Below, in pieces: positions 37,819 to 49,048 of a stretch of 53,340 nucleotides of DNA. The DNA comes from Chromera velia (lineage: Eukaryota; Sar; Chromeraceae), in the NCBI GenBank assembly GCA_018398765.1, contig JAHBMJ010004128.1, forward strand, positions 30,001 through 83,340, written 5' to 3'. The notes under the pieces are model-generated. The model was not told where the DNA came from. It worked only from the letters and a program-made list of their open reading frames with translations, and did not search any database. The translations under genes were made by a program, and so were the position numbers. Within the stretch, counting starts at the first letter, position 1. The number at the start of each line of letters is the position of its first letter.

Positions 37819-38079
37819 GTACCAACTCAACGCAACCAGCCAGCCTGCCGGCGTGCCCCAACCCCTTCCCCATCCCCAACCCGTCCCTTCACTCACTCTG
37901 GCTTCGTTTGACTGTCCAGGAAGCCCTCACGTAGAGCTGGAACGGTCGCTCTTTCTGGATGCATTTTTATTTGTCCACACATGCCAGCTATGCGCACAGC
38001 GCCAGTGGCACGTCCACGCTGTGTTCTTGAGAACCCGAGAAGGACCTCTCTCTCTCTCTCTCACTCGGGTGCCACCGAC

Positions 38080-38184
38080 ATGGACTCGAAAAAGAAAACA
38101 AAGAATCGAAAAATATGATACAAAAGAGCAACATGGACTCGCTAAAAGAAAACAAGGAATCGAAAAAATATGCTACAAAAGAGA
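38080..38184. repeat. 53-bp imperfect tandem duplication
   Basis: Two copies starting ATGGACTCG at 38080 and 38133, differing at a few positions. No hairpin and no exon junction is visible here, unlike the splice-site duplications elsewhere. Confidence 0.8.
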
Positions 38185-38681
38185 AGCCCGCAGGAGGGCC
38201 ACGCATAAATCTGCGTGCGTCATCTCATCCATCTGCTTTGAGACGGCCGTCGACCACACAGAAGAAATGAGCAAAGCTCTCCTTCTCCACGCACACACAG
38301 ATAGACAAGGGTGGAAACAGAGACAGATCGCAACAGTACGGATGAAGAGACGCTCTTTGTCGACAACGAATCGAAACTCAACGCAATCAGACAAAGTAAA
38401 AGAAGACACTCAGATATGCAGACAAACACATGAAGACACAGGAACCTGCAGAGTCGTTCTGAATTTGCATTGACGGGTTCAGTGAGTGAAATCACAACAA
38501 AGTGCCAAACAGAGCACACAAAGGAGAACCAATAAGTTGAATTGAAAGGAGCCCCCCATTCTTCCGATCTTCGCAGATCAAAGGCCGCATCCCACCACTC
38601 AAATCACAAATGATCAAAAAGACAGAAAAAAATGCGCTTCGCATCCGGGCAACGCCTGCCAGACAGCTCTACAATTATTTA

Positions 38682-38712
<31 letters not shown>

Positions 38713-39246
38713 GCCCGGCAGACTTGAGAGAGACATGACGAAGGAAAATGAGCTGGATCCAACACGCAATGCACATCATCCGGCAGTGATCAAAGGAATG
38801 AGTGAATGGAGCAGAGAGAGAAGCTTCGGACCAACACGCCGTCATCCAACGCATCGATCAGGTAGGACAGACAGACAGATATCTCTGCGGAGCGCTTCAG
38901 TGCGGCTGACATACAGAGGGGGGTTGAGAAGGGAGGGAGACAACTGACCGGTTGACAAACAAAGACGAAAAAAGTGTGCGAAAGAAAAAAACTCCATCGC
39001 ACCGGTCTGATCGAGCGCAAACAGATAGTGTACAGAAAAAAAGACATGAATCCCGTGTAAAAACTTCAGATCGATACACATCCGTCCATCCATCCATTCT
39101 ACACACACACACACACACAGAGGGGGGGGGGGGTAGGGAGAGAGAAAGAGAGAGAGAGCAAGATGACGAAGGACCCTGTCTGTGTGTCTGTCTGTCACCG
39201 GCTTGTCAGACAACAATTGTGATTGTGTCCACGCAGATGCACACAC

Positions 39247-39308
39247 CAGCAGCCAAGCGCCTCTTGCTGGCCGGCACGGCGCGCAAGTGCGTGAACTCAA
39301 TTGCACCT
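39247..39308 (-). CDS. Candidate internal exon, unrecognised
   Basis: Between an acceptor (GACACAG) and a donor (GTGTGTG), 62 nt encode GAIEFTHLRAVPASKRRLAA in one frame. It may belong to the same gene as the exon at 36918-37011; other weak candidates lie near 37940 (KERPFQLY) and 38850 (LSYLIDALDDGVL). None can be joined with certainty. Confidence 0.3.
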
Positions 39309-40329
39309 CTGTGTCCCTCCCTCCCTCCCGGAGCCATCCATGATCGCTTTTCCTTTCTCCCTCCGCCCCTTCCGCTCTCTCTTTCCAGTCGATGAGAAAG
39401 ATCCCCCCGCCCCCCCGAAGGAAGGAAGGAAGGAAGATTGATGCATGCACGGGATTTCTTTCTTTCTTTCTTTCTACACCGAGTCTGTCTGCGGACTTTC
39501 TTGGAGGCCTTAATTCGAGGGGGAACGAAGCCCACGAGACCAAAAGAACCGAAACTGACTTAAATGATGTCCTGTCCGAAAAAATTCGTCAAGGACAAAC
39601 AGAATGAATGCTCTTTCCTCTTGTCGCACCACCCTTTCTTCTTTGTATCCCCAATCAAGGAAGCACGAACGAAGGAATCGAAGAGAAACAGAAAAGAAGA
39701 AATCAAAAGGTCGGCAAAGGAACAGCCGAGATCAAAATTTCCCCTCTCTCTATCTCCCTCTCTGTGGGAGTTTCTTGGAGCCCTGAACAAAAAAGCACCG
39801 ATGAAGAAAAGCATGTGGAGACCCTTGACGATTCAACAAGCCAATAGCGCGAGAGGTGAAGAGCAAGCGGCGGACCAAATGTGCGGCTGAACAGTCTTTT
39901 TGTTTAAAAAGGAAGACAGACAAAGAAACTGGAAACAACGGGAAAACCCTCATGAAAAACACAAATAAAAGAGAAGGGAGAAAGATCCGAACCTGACAAA
40001 GGACGGACAGAATAAGCGACGCCTCTTCAGGGATTCATATCCGTTCCAGAAGCGAAGAAGCAGACGAGTGGGTGGAGAGAGATGGGGTAAGAACAGACGA
40101 GTGAATTTACGAAGGAAATAAGAAAAGCAAGGATTGGAAGGACATAATGAAGAAGGAAGAAATAGAGCAAAGGAAGGACGAAAGAAAGAAGAGCAAGAAT
40201 AAGCTAACGAAAAACCAGCTTTCCTGATACCATCATTGCACATCTCTTCCGTGCTCCCATGTCCCTCATCTTTATCAATCAGAAAGAACCCCCCTCCTCT
40301 CCTACACAACGGCGTCGCTTCGTCCCCCC

Positions 40330-40346
40330 NNNNNNNNNNNNNNNNN
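40330..40346. other. Assembly gap (17 N)
   Basis: A run of 17 N within otherwise purine-rich non-coding sequence. The true gap size is unknown. Confidence 0.98.
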
Positions 40347-40904
40347 GAAGACATACATTACCACAGTTATTTGACCCCACTCCACCTTAAAAGAATCCTC
40401 TCAGGCCTCTTCTAGCTCTTCTTTTTTCGTCCACCTCTCTGCACCCCCCTGACAGACAAGTTGGCGGCGAAACATAAATCCACTCCTTTCTCCATCATGA
40501 TAACAAAAGATGAGTCGCTGCTGAATTCCCTTCTTACTTTTTTCTCCTGTTCTTATTCTTCAAGTTATTTTCCCTTCCCTTCCCTCTTCTTTTCCGTCAA
40601 AAGAAGTGATCCGATCCCCCACCCGTCTGCATTCTCTTTCTGAGTCCGGGTGCATTCCTCTCCCTCCTCTTTCTCTCTCCCAGTCAGCAGCCTGTTTGTG
40701 TGATCAAAACAATCGATGCCCTTCGCTCGTTCCTTCCTTCCTGTTGCCCTTTCTTTTGTCTTCAGTGAGTGGCACCAACATGCGGCAACAGCAATGAATA
40801 GTCGACAGAGGCTGAAAGGGAGCATTTTGAAAACATACATACCCCCCCAGAACATTTTGAAAACAACTGTTCTCCATCCATGCTGTCATGCAGTCATTGA
40901 AATG

Positions 40905-43900
40905 TCACCCCGCCGCAGACACCACCGCCCCCTGCCGCTCTCTCGGCGCACTGCCAGTCACTGTGGCCGTCTTGGGAGGCAAAGCAAATCTCCCCCCTGT
41001 TGCCTCCATTCTCTCTGAATCGCTCTCACTCTCGCTTCCACTCTCGCTCTCACTCACAACGTCGCTGGCGCTCTCTCTCGACGCTGCTCTGGTCTCTCTC
41101 TCCTTTGCTGACGCTCGCATCATCCTTCTCTCCTCCCTCTCTTCCCTCTCCAGATTGAGTCCGGTGTCCCGAATTTCTGCCATGCTCTGCCCGTTCGCCT
41201 CCAACTGTTTGGCCATTCTGTCCAGCGCATCCCACTGGAATGCCGTCAAGGCCTCCTTCCTGCCTAGGCCCAACAGGGCGGATCGCTGCCTCTCGAAGGC
41301 CGTGCGCGTCTGCTCGAAGAACAGAGAGAGAAAGGGGGGCGTGCTGCCCCCAGTGCCCATCGCGCGGGATTGGTTCCCGACTGGTTGGGTGCCGTAGATC
41401 ATCTTGTACACGTACAGCCCTGCATAGATGATGCATGCGAAGGGGGGAGGCCCAAGCGTCAGAAAAGTGACGATCGCGATCAGACATGTTTCTCTCTGTG
41501 CAAGAAAGTTGCAAGGGGAAGACAACTGAAGCTTCAGAGCTTCTCGAGACATCGAGAAAGAATCTGGCACAGACGCCACTGACAGACTCATTGACTGTCT
41601 TACCGACCGACCGTGCACGTATCGATGTCTGGCAACGAAGTAGGTCAGTCGGAGTCTCTGAAAAGCGATCGCCTCACGCAGCTCATTGTCACTCTTCAGA
41701 AGTCCCAGTCCCCCCTTCGCATACGCGTGCCCGGACCCTTCCCCCACGTCTTCAGCTGCCTCGACGAGAAAGCCCAGGTGCAAGGCGGGCCGGGTGAGAA
41801 GATCGAATGCCCTCTGCATTGCCGTCAAGGGATCTTCTCCCAGAGAGACGGGGCGTCCGTCCCGGCCCACAAGGCCGTCTGTGAGGATTCTCTCGACCTC
41901 TTTCTTCTCACTGGAAGTCAGGGAGAACGCCCGTCTCTCCTCAGACACCCCGCAGAAGACGTCGAAGAATTTGAACATCGAGCTGTTCGCACCCGTCTGA
42001 AGGTATGTATGGAGAGAAGGAAGGGAGGAACGGAATTAACAGGGAGGTGCCTGGGAGAAAGAATGTGCGAGAGCTGTACCAATTTTTGGGATTGGGTGCA
42101 TTCCAGAATCTCTGTGTGAAATCTGCTAAAGAGCTGTATGTCTGAAGAGGTGTCCAGACAGAAAGAGTGGCATGTGAAAAAGAGTGAAAAAAAAAGTAAT
42201 AAGACAACCATAGAAGAATATTTGGATTGAGCTGCTTACACGGAGAGAGAGTGAAGAACCCCTCTCTGTGACCGTCTACAAAGTCAGCCTTCGGCCCGAT
42301 CTGCTTTCTTTCTTGACTCGTTATTATTACAGAAACAAGCACTCCAAAACCCAAAGCTGAGATTGTATGCGTTTCTTTATGTCCGTGGATCCACCACATT
42401 TTGTTCAGACAATCCACCCGCCCCTCCACACAGCGGGTTCGAGAGTCTTGGCGGAGAGGATTAGTTCTCTCACACACCCGAGAGATATTTGAGAGAAATA
42501 AAAGAGAAATGAACGACTTTTCCACTCCCTCCGACACACACACACACAGACACACACACACATGCATCGTTTCAACGAAGGTCCCTTCCAAGGAAATGCG
42601 AAACAAGAATATATTGAGACAACGAAACATCTCAATCCATTCACCTGTCCAAATTCGGCGTCCACAAAGCACCCCCCTCTTTCCCTCTGCGTCTCCTCCC
42701 CCGCCCCCTTCGCGAAATATCCCCCCGAGGCCCCGCACACTGCCCCCTCCTCCTTTCCAAACCTATCTGCCCCACAGCCCTGGTAGAAGACGCCAAACGG
42801 TGGATACACGCTCCCGCAGCCCCCACGGACACCCTTGATGGGCAGGCGGATCTCGGGGTAGGACTCTGCGCATGCACACAGGGAGGGATTTGTCGGAGGC
42901 CATAGGTTCACATAAGGAGACGGGAATAGAGGGTCGAGGCAAGCGAGAGAGAGAGAGAGAACACGGAGGGAAGGCTGGAGTGTTTTCTTTTTTGAACGTC
43001 CGGAACAAGAAAGTGAAGGGAAAATGCTCCGCCGAGACCTTGCACCTTCGGGAGCGGAAAAGAGAGCTAGAGACGCATGCCCGCCTTCGTATGCTGACCG
43101 GGGGGCTTCTCTCTGTGTCTCTTTTCCTTCTTTCTTGTTTCCTGTCTTCTCTATCTCCCACAGAGACATGCAGAGAGGGAACGAGGAAAACAAAGAGAAA
43201 TGCTTGCTTCCGGAATTCCATTCACCCATCCATCCATTGCTCGACGCATTATGGACTAGTCATTCGTTGACCCTCCTCCCTCTCTTCCTCTCTCCCTGCC
43301 TACCTGCGGGTGTGTTAATCAGCATCGTGTTGAAGACTTTGTGTGACCTCTCGGCAGCTTTTGCTAACTGCAGGAAGAAGTGGGGAAGGAATGCATGTCT
43401 TGCGTTTGAATGGCGGGAACTTCTCAGTCAGACTGCATGACTTTCTTTTTTTCCTTCTTTCTTTCCTTCGAGACCGACCATGTCATTTTCTTTCCCCCGG
43501 CCCGCTCCTTTCGCGATCACACACACACACACACACACACACGGGGATCCACCCGAATCTGCATGCACCCTTTGCGGTATTCTCTCTCTCTCTGTGCACC
43601 CCCCGCCCTAGCTATACTCATTCCTCACTCATTCACCCCCAACTTGACTGACTGACCTTGTGCCACCCCTCGAGGACCTCTCGTCCGTCTATGCCCCCCT
43701 TCTCCTTCTCTCCCTTCTCCTGGCCCTTCACGATCTGCCTCCAGCCTGAGAAACAAAAGAGAAGAAGGGGGAGGGAGGAAGATTTATCAGGAGCACACAC
43801 TTCAGGTACGTGACTCTCTCCAATTCTTTTTCTCTTTGCTTGATCGAGATGAGAGATGAGGAACGGAGAGGGAGGGCCGAATCGGAGTCAAAGAAATACA

Positions 43901-46900
43901 GAAAGAAAGAAAATTAAGTATCAGATCATACATGATCAATCCGAAAGACGCATTGTCGATGCGAACGGACAAACAGCCACACAGACAGACGAACAGACAG
44001 ACCCTCAAAGGCCCCCCTCATTTGGGCTTCCATCAACGAATGCACGTGTCTGAAGTTGTGCTCGGGACTTCCCCCCCTCTCGTTGAGAAACGCGGCCTGG
44101 GTGTCGATCTTCGCAACAAACTTCACGATCTCTGCATCATCCATGCATTCATTCAGTTGCGTATTCGTAAACATGCGTATTCGTAAACAAGCGTGTACAG
44201 GTTCAGGTCAGTGAAAGAGAATGGGAGAAAAGAAAAGGAATATTGTTCCGACATGCAGCAAAAAAGGATGCGCATTGTCCCCTTCTTGTTTGCCGTTGTT
44301 TGCACGCATCTTACATTTTCTCCCTGCAAGAGCATAATTCAATCCAAATGGCAGGGAGAGAAGCAAAGCGGAGCACGCACAAAAGAACTTCCACAGCCCT
44401 CCTGCCCTGCCCCGCCCCGCCTGCTCATATGAATTCTTCTTCCTCTCTCACACTTCCAAAGAAAGGAATCTTCATTCGCATCCCGCAGGGCTTATCGATC
44501 GCATCTGTAGACCAAACGAAACTCCAAACCTCAAGAAACCTGTCTTCCTCCCCCCCCCTCACCCTTCGCGCTCGAGTAGTCCACCTCATCCACCCCCACG
44601 TCGAGGGGGAACTTCGCGTCCTTCAGAGTGTAGTCGTCGTACACAAACTCGATCTGAAGAAAGAAAAGAAAGAGCGAACGAACGAACGAACGAACGAACG
44701 AAAGAAAGAAAGAAAGAAAGAAAGGAAGGAAGGAAGGAAGGAAGGAAAAAAAAGGAAAAGCTTTTCTTTCTTCCCACCCTTTCACTCTCTGGCGTCTCTC
44801 CAGACACTGCCGCTTTAAAACAGCAAACCCCCTCCAACAGCAGCTCATTCATCTTCATGCTTCCTTCATGCATGAACCTTCCCCCCCCTTAATTCTCGAG
44901 TCCTCAGAGTAGCACGCATGCTCTTCGTCCGAAAACAGCTGTAGGAAGGGGGGGAAATGGAGAAGCACTTTCTCTCTCAGCGCGCGACATTTATGAGATC
45001 TCACCTGGTGTCTGCCCAGTGCGGCGTTGGTCGCGAAGGCGATTTTGCTCAGAGGAGCCGGGATAACCGGCTCTGTGTACTGCTCTCCGTGAAGTTTTCC
45101 TGCATGAGGTGGTGTGAATTAAAGTGTGCAAGCAGCAAGCTGGTCCGAATATGAAGTAGACAAAGAGGCGTGCGTGTCTGTCTGTGTGGCTGTATGGACA
45201 TTCAGGGAGGGGAAGCAAAAAGAGAGAGAGACCTGCAAGCTCTGGTTGACTGAAAAGGAAGGACAGCACCCTGGAAACTTAGCCAGAAAGAAAGAGCACG
45301 GCAGTAAGGCCAACACACACATACACAAGATCGAGCGAGCGAAGAAAATAATGTCCTTCCCCCCCTTTACTCATACGAACGCACTCCCAGAAACGCACCG
45401 ACGGACCTTCAAAGAGAACGCCCCTGATGAGCCACTGGGTCCAGAAGGAGACGTCGGAAATCGCCTGCATGCATGTGGGTGCATGCGCATGCGAGGGAGT
45501 GAGTGAGACAGAGAGGGAGTCTTGCAAGATCGAGTCAAGTATTTATCAATTTTGCCCGCCCTCTTTCTCAGACTTTTGTTTTGTCTTCCTGATGAGAGAG
45601 AGAGAGAGAGAGGGAAAGGAAGAAAGGTCATTCCATGCTGCAGTGAAAGAAACCGGGGGAGAGAAACATGATCCACCCTAGCTAGTCACACCCGATTTGC
45701 ATGCCTCGATGAGAGAGCCTGACAGGAAGAGCATCAATCAAAAGACAGACAGATGCGAAAGAACTCAGACTGCCTAAAAAGAGTGAGGGGGGACGAAGAG
45801 GAACGCATCTATCTGTGCATCTATCTCTCTTTGAACATAAAAGAATTTGCACCCAAACAGACAGGACAGACATGCCGACCCCCCAACCTGTGCAGTTTGC
45901 GACGAGGGAGTCGCCTTGAAGGTCTCTAAGAGAGACATCGTGGCGGGGAAGAGTCTCTCGTCGGGCAGAATCTGCACACACAAACACGCCGTCGTGCGCA
46001 GGGGGGTGGTTCAGAGCGTCGGATAACATGAAGGTAAGCCTTGACCCTGTATTGAGGAGACGCCTTACTTGGGCAGTCATTCCCGGAACTCACTCTCTCT
46101 CTCCGCATGGGTTGCTTCAAGTGGACAACCAAGGAGAAACAGACAAGAAAGGTGTGGGCAAAAAGATTAACGAACAAATACACAGGTAGATGGCGGCAAG
46201 TTTGGCAGTCAACCCTCGATGTCGTGAATGGTATCATTGTGCAAGGCCGGTTGACTGACTGATCGTCGTGTGGTCTTTCTTTCGACCCTGAGGTCCATTC
46301 TTGATCGAAGTAAAAAGAAAAGAACACGAAACGCCATCCAAACAACAGAGAGGGATAGCGAGGGACGTGCGTCGTCATGGGAGAAAGGCATGGAAGGAAG
46401 GAAGGAAACACACGATGATGCGGAGGATGCAAAGGGGGCGTATCAAAAACAGAAAAGACCGAAATCACAGAACGATTCGATCAAGCCCCTCTCTCTTGAC
46501 CCCAAAAGTTGCCACAACCTTCAGTCAACCCCCCCCTCCCCCTTGGAACACATGCACTCTAGCAGCTACACCCGTGCGCACAGGCAGACCCGTGCGTGCA
46601 GACACATGCACGACGGACGGACCTTCTCTACAACTTCCCGTCGGAGTTCATTTCTCGCCAGCAGCCCTCGTCTTCCCTTTCCTGTCTTTTTCTCTCCTCC
46701 CTGTCTCCCCGTCTCCTTCCCTTCTTCCTGACCGTCCTCCTTCCGAACTACCGGCATCTTCCGAACTATTCTCTCCAGAGCCTCGAACGGAGTGCCCTCC
46801 AGAGACCCCGCAGCGTGGCTCGGAAGGAAACTCTCCCTGTTCCAGACGTACTCCTGGAGACGGAGGACAAGGTCACTAGGGAACTTCAACCCGAAAATGT

Positions 46901-47120
46901 TGTAGTTGTACCGAATGCCTCCGTTGCAGAGAGTAGGGTAGCTCTTCGAGTGATCAACCCTCACGTCTTCCATGCGCACCGCGCGGCGGGAATTCGGGGT
47001 GTGCAGGTCCCGTCTCTGTAAGTTCATGAGAGGATACGAAGCCCTCAAGACAGCAGAAGACGGGGGAAACACCCTCTTTGCGCAGAGAGAAGACACCATC
47101 GAAGCGCTGTGCATCTTCAT
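40905..47120 (-). CDS. Indoleamine 2,3-dioxygenase-like protein with C-terminal membrane tail
   Basis: Exons: 46623-47120, 45888-45971, 45407-45464, 45005-45099, 44563-44653, 44003-44131, 43657-43745, 43304-43367, 42763-42865, a missing small exon, 41619-41996, 40905-41495; about 730 residues. Phases fit at every other junction. IDO-like stretches are VIPAPLSKIAFATNAALGRH with FVYDDYTL, IRLPIKGV with GVFYQG, and TGANSSMFKFFDVFCGV, close to the SSVFQCFDVLLGI region of animal IDO. That family uses heme to open the indole ring of tryptophan. The usual proximal heme His is not evident; LRLTYFVARHRY sits where it is expected. The N-terminus has a Ser/Arg-rich, acid-poor leader (start ATG 47120), suggestive of organelle targeting. 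A hydrophobic segment (41350-41480) and a Ser/Glu-rich tail follow the dioxygenase part. Confidence 0.62.
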
Positions 47121-49048
47121 CCTCCCGATCGTCGTATCTCAAGCTCCACTGGCCTTTTGCCTTTCCCCTTCAGGCGTCTGCTTGCAAATGAGAGCTTATG
47201 TTTGCACTCTACACCTAGGGTCTGGCTGAAATGTTCTCTCAGGCTCTGCCTCGCTACTTCCTCAGGAAGGTGACAACAGACAACCAAACCGTAAGAGAGG
47301 AAGGAGACGGCAAAGATCTGTTGAACCCTAGCTGTGCCTCAGAATATGCACAACACCAGCACAGGACACCGAGGCTCGCGAAAAGACTTGGGAGTGCAGT
47401 CACGTACAAAGATCATTGAAGTGCGCATCTGGAGAAGGTCTGGAAATCAGGGAGCTAGGGCAGCAATTAAGAGAGCTGCACTCAAATCATTGTGGCCATG
47501 CAGGTTAATTGGCGCTTCTTCACTTTAATTGCGTGCATGCATGTACGCGTGGTTGATCGACGTCACGTGTATATATAGGGCCCCGGCATGCCCCGCGGCA
47601 TGATCCGGGAAAGCGAAGCGGGGGGCACTTACCAAACTTTCCCCAGAGTCCACGATGCATGGAGCTTTGGTAAAAAAAAAGGCCCCGGAAAGCTCCGCTC
47701 CTCATTGGCTCAGAAAAGCGTCAAAAATTAACCACCTACCCTCGTTTGGCCCTGGAAAGCGAAACGGGGGGCACTTACAAAACAAAATGCCTTTCACCAA
47801 AAACCCGGCCCCGAAAAGTTGAATTTGCGCTATGCATGCGTCAGATGCAATGCCTGTAAAGCCTACGGTGTTTGTAGGTAAACGCCACGGAGCTGCGGAG
47901 CGGCCGTACTCTACCGCGGGGCGCCCGAAGGGCACTCCGCGGCGCGCCGTGGAAGAAAGTTTCCTCGTGTCCGCGCCGCGCCGCGGAGTGACTGTCCAAG
48001 CTACTCTGTGGAGCCCCGCGACAAACCGTTCACAGACTTGTTAAAACATAGTGAAAACATGCATACCAAAGAGCTTCCCAAAAAATTTTGGCACCTGCGG
48101 CACAAATTACTCATTTTATAATTATATATTGGCAGGGCGGGCGGGGAAGGGTGCGCTGCCGCGGAGGGGCTTGAAAGAGTCTGCGGCACAGCGGCGGCTT
48201 ACAGGCTCAAAATGGCGGGGCTTAAAATGGCAGCTTTACAGGTATTGGTCAGATGGGTTTCAGATCTGCTCAACCCCCCGCGGGTTTTTTTCCCGCGCGG
48301 GGGGGGGGGGGTTCCGCGCTGTTTTTTTCCTGCAGGGGGGGGGGTCGGTGTTACCATGCATGCACCAATGCAGTACTATGATATGGCTGGCGTGCGTCAA
48401 TCATGCAGTTCTCATTTTTCTTGCTTTCCGGGGCCGTTCGCAAGCTTGCTTGCGTCAGATATAGGGCCCCGGCATGCCCCGCGGCATGATCCGGGCATGG
48501 CATATGACCCATGCAAGGCAATCGGTTGCATGCAGTGACGTACCTGCACTGAGTCTGAGACTAGCTTGCGGTGATTTCAAAGGACGAGCAAATGGATGAA
48601 AGGGACCTCCGTCTGGGCGGATCCACATCTCCTTCCGTGCCTTTTGAGGTCCGCAATCTGTCAGAGAGCGAGCGAGAGGTCATGGCAAGAAAGGAGGCGT
48701 GTCAGAGTGAGAGACGGGAGACAGCCGACTAGAGACACCTGAATACAAGCCTGGTTGACCATTGGAAGAATTCAAAACCGTCCTTCTCCGCAGCCTGCTT
48801 GTGGATTTCGGGCAGGCAGGTTGTGTAGCGCGGGCGTGAGTAGACGGTTGTTTTTCTCACCTCTGATAACTGTTCTGGTGAACTACATAGTTTATTCCTT
48901 TCTTTTGTTTGAAAAGAAATAGACGGAGGTATAGTGACAAAACTCCCTCTTTCTTTCTTGACCAGGCAGTCCTATTCGAGTTTGTTTTCTTTTGTTGAAG
49001 GTGAAAAGGGGATCCGCAAGACAGTGAGCAAGAAGGAAGGAAGGAACG
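47121..49048. other. Divergent intergenic region with a GC-rich repeat unit
   Basis: Lies between the IDO-like (-) and membrane-protein (+) genes. TGCATGCA occurs at 47534, 48357 and 48527. A short open frame from ATG 48592 (42 codons, MDERDLRLGG...) could be an upstream exon of the plus-strand gene, but no junction is certain. Confidence 0.5.
47573..48495. repeat. GC-rich segment bracketed by 37-bp direct repeats
   Basis: Identical 37-bp sequences at 47573-47609 and 48459-48495, each starting ATATAGGGCCCCGGCATG and ending GATCCGGG, flank about 850 bp of GC-rich, CpG- and palindrome-rich DNA. Inside, a block starting GAAAGCGAAGCGGGGGGCAC recurs about 147 bp later with changes. On the minus strand the inner repeats read CPP(L/F)RFPG twice, perhaps a relic of coding sequence. 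It could be a mobile element or a duplicated promoter block. Confidence 0.6.

Larger units (their letters stand above)
37012..40904. other. Repeat-rich region, introns or spacer of an unresolved gene
   Basis: Mostly CA/GA microsatellites, CAGA blocks and purine/pyrimidine-rich filler, as in the introns of the neighbouring genes. Apart from the weak exon candidates I see no supported coding sequence. Confidence 0.5.

Noticed and set aside
38080-38184. Fourth member of the hairpin splice-site family
   Set aside because: A 53-bp tandem duplication, but it lacks an exon junction, a hairpin and the CATACAG motif.
47520-47935. Minus-strand frames with repeated CPP(L/F)RFPG
   Set aside because: Short and interrupted, within a GC-rich repeat unit; kept only as a note on the repeat, not as a gene.
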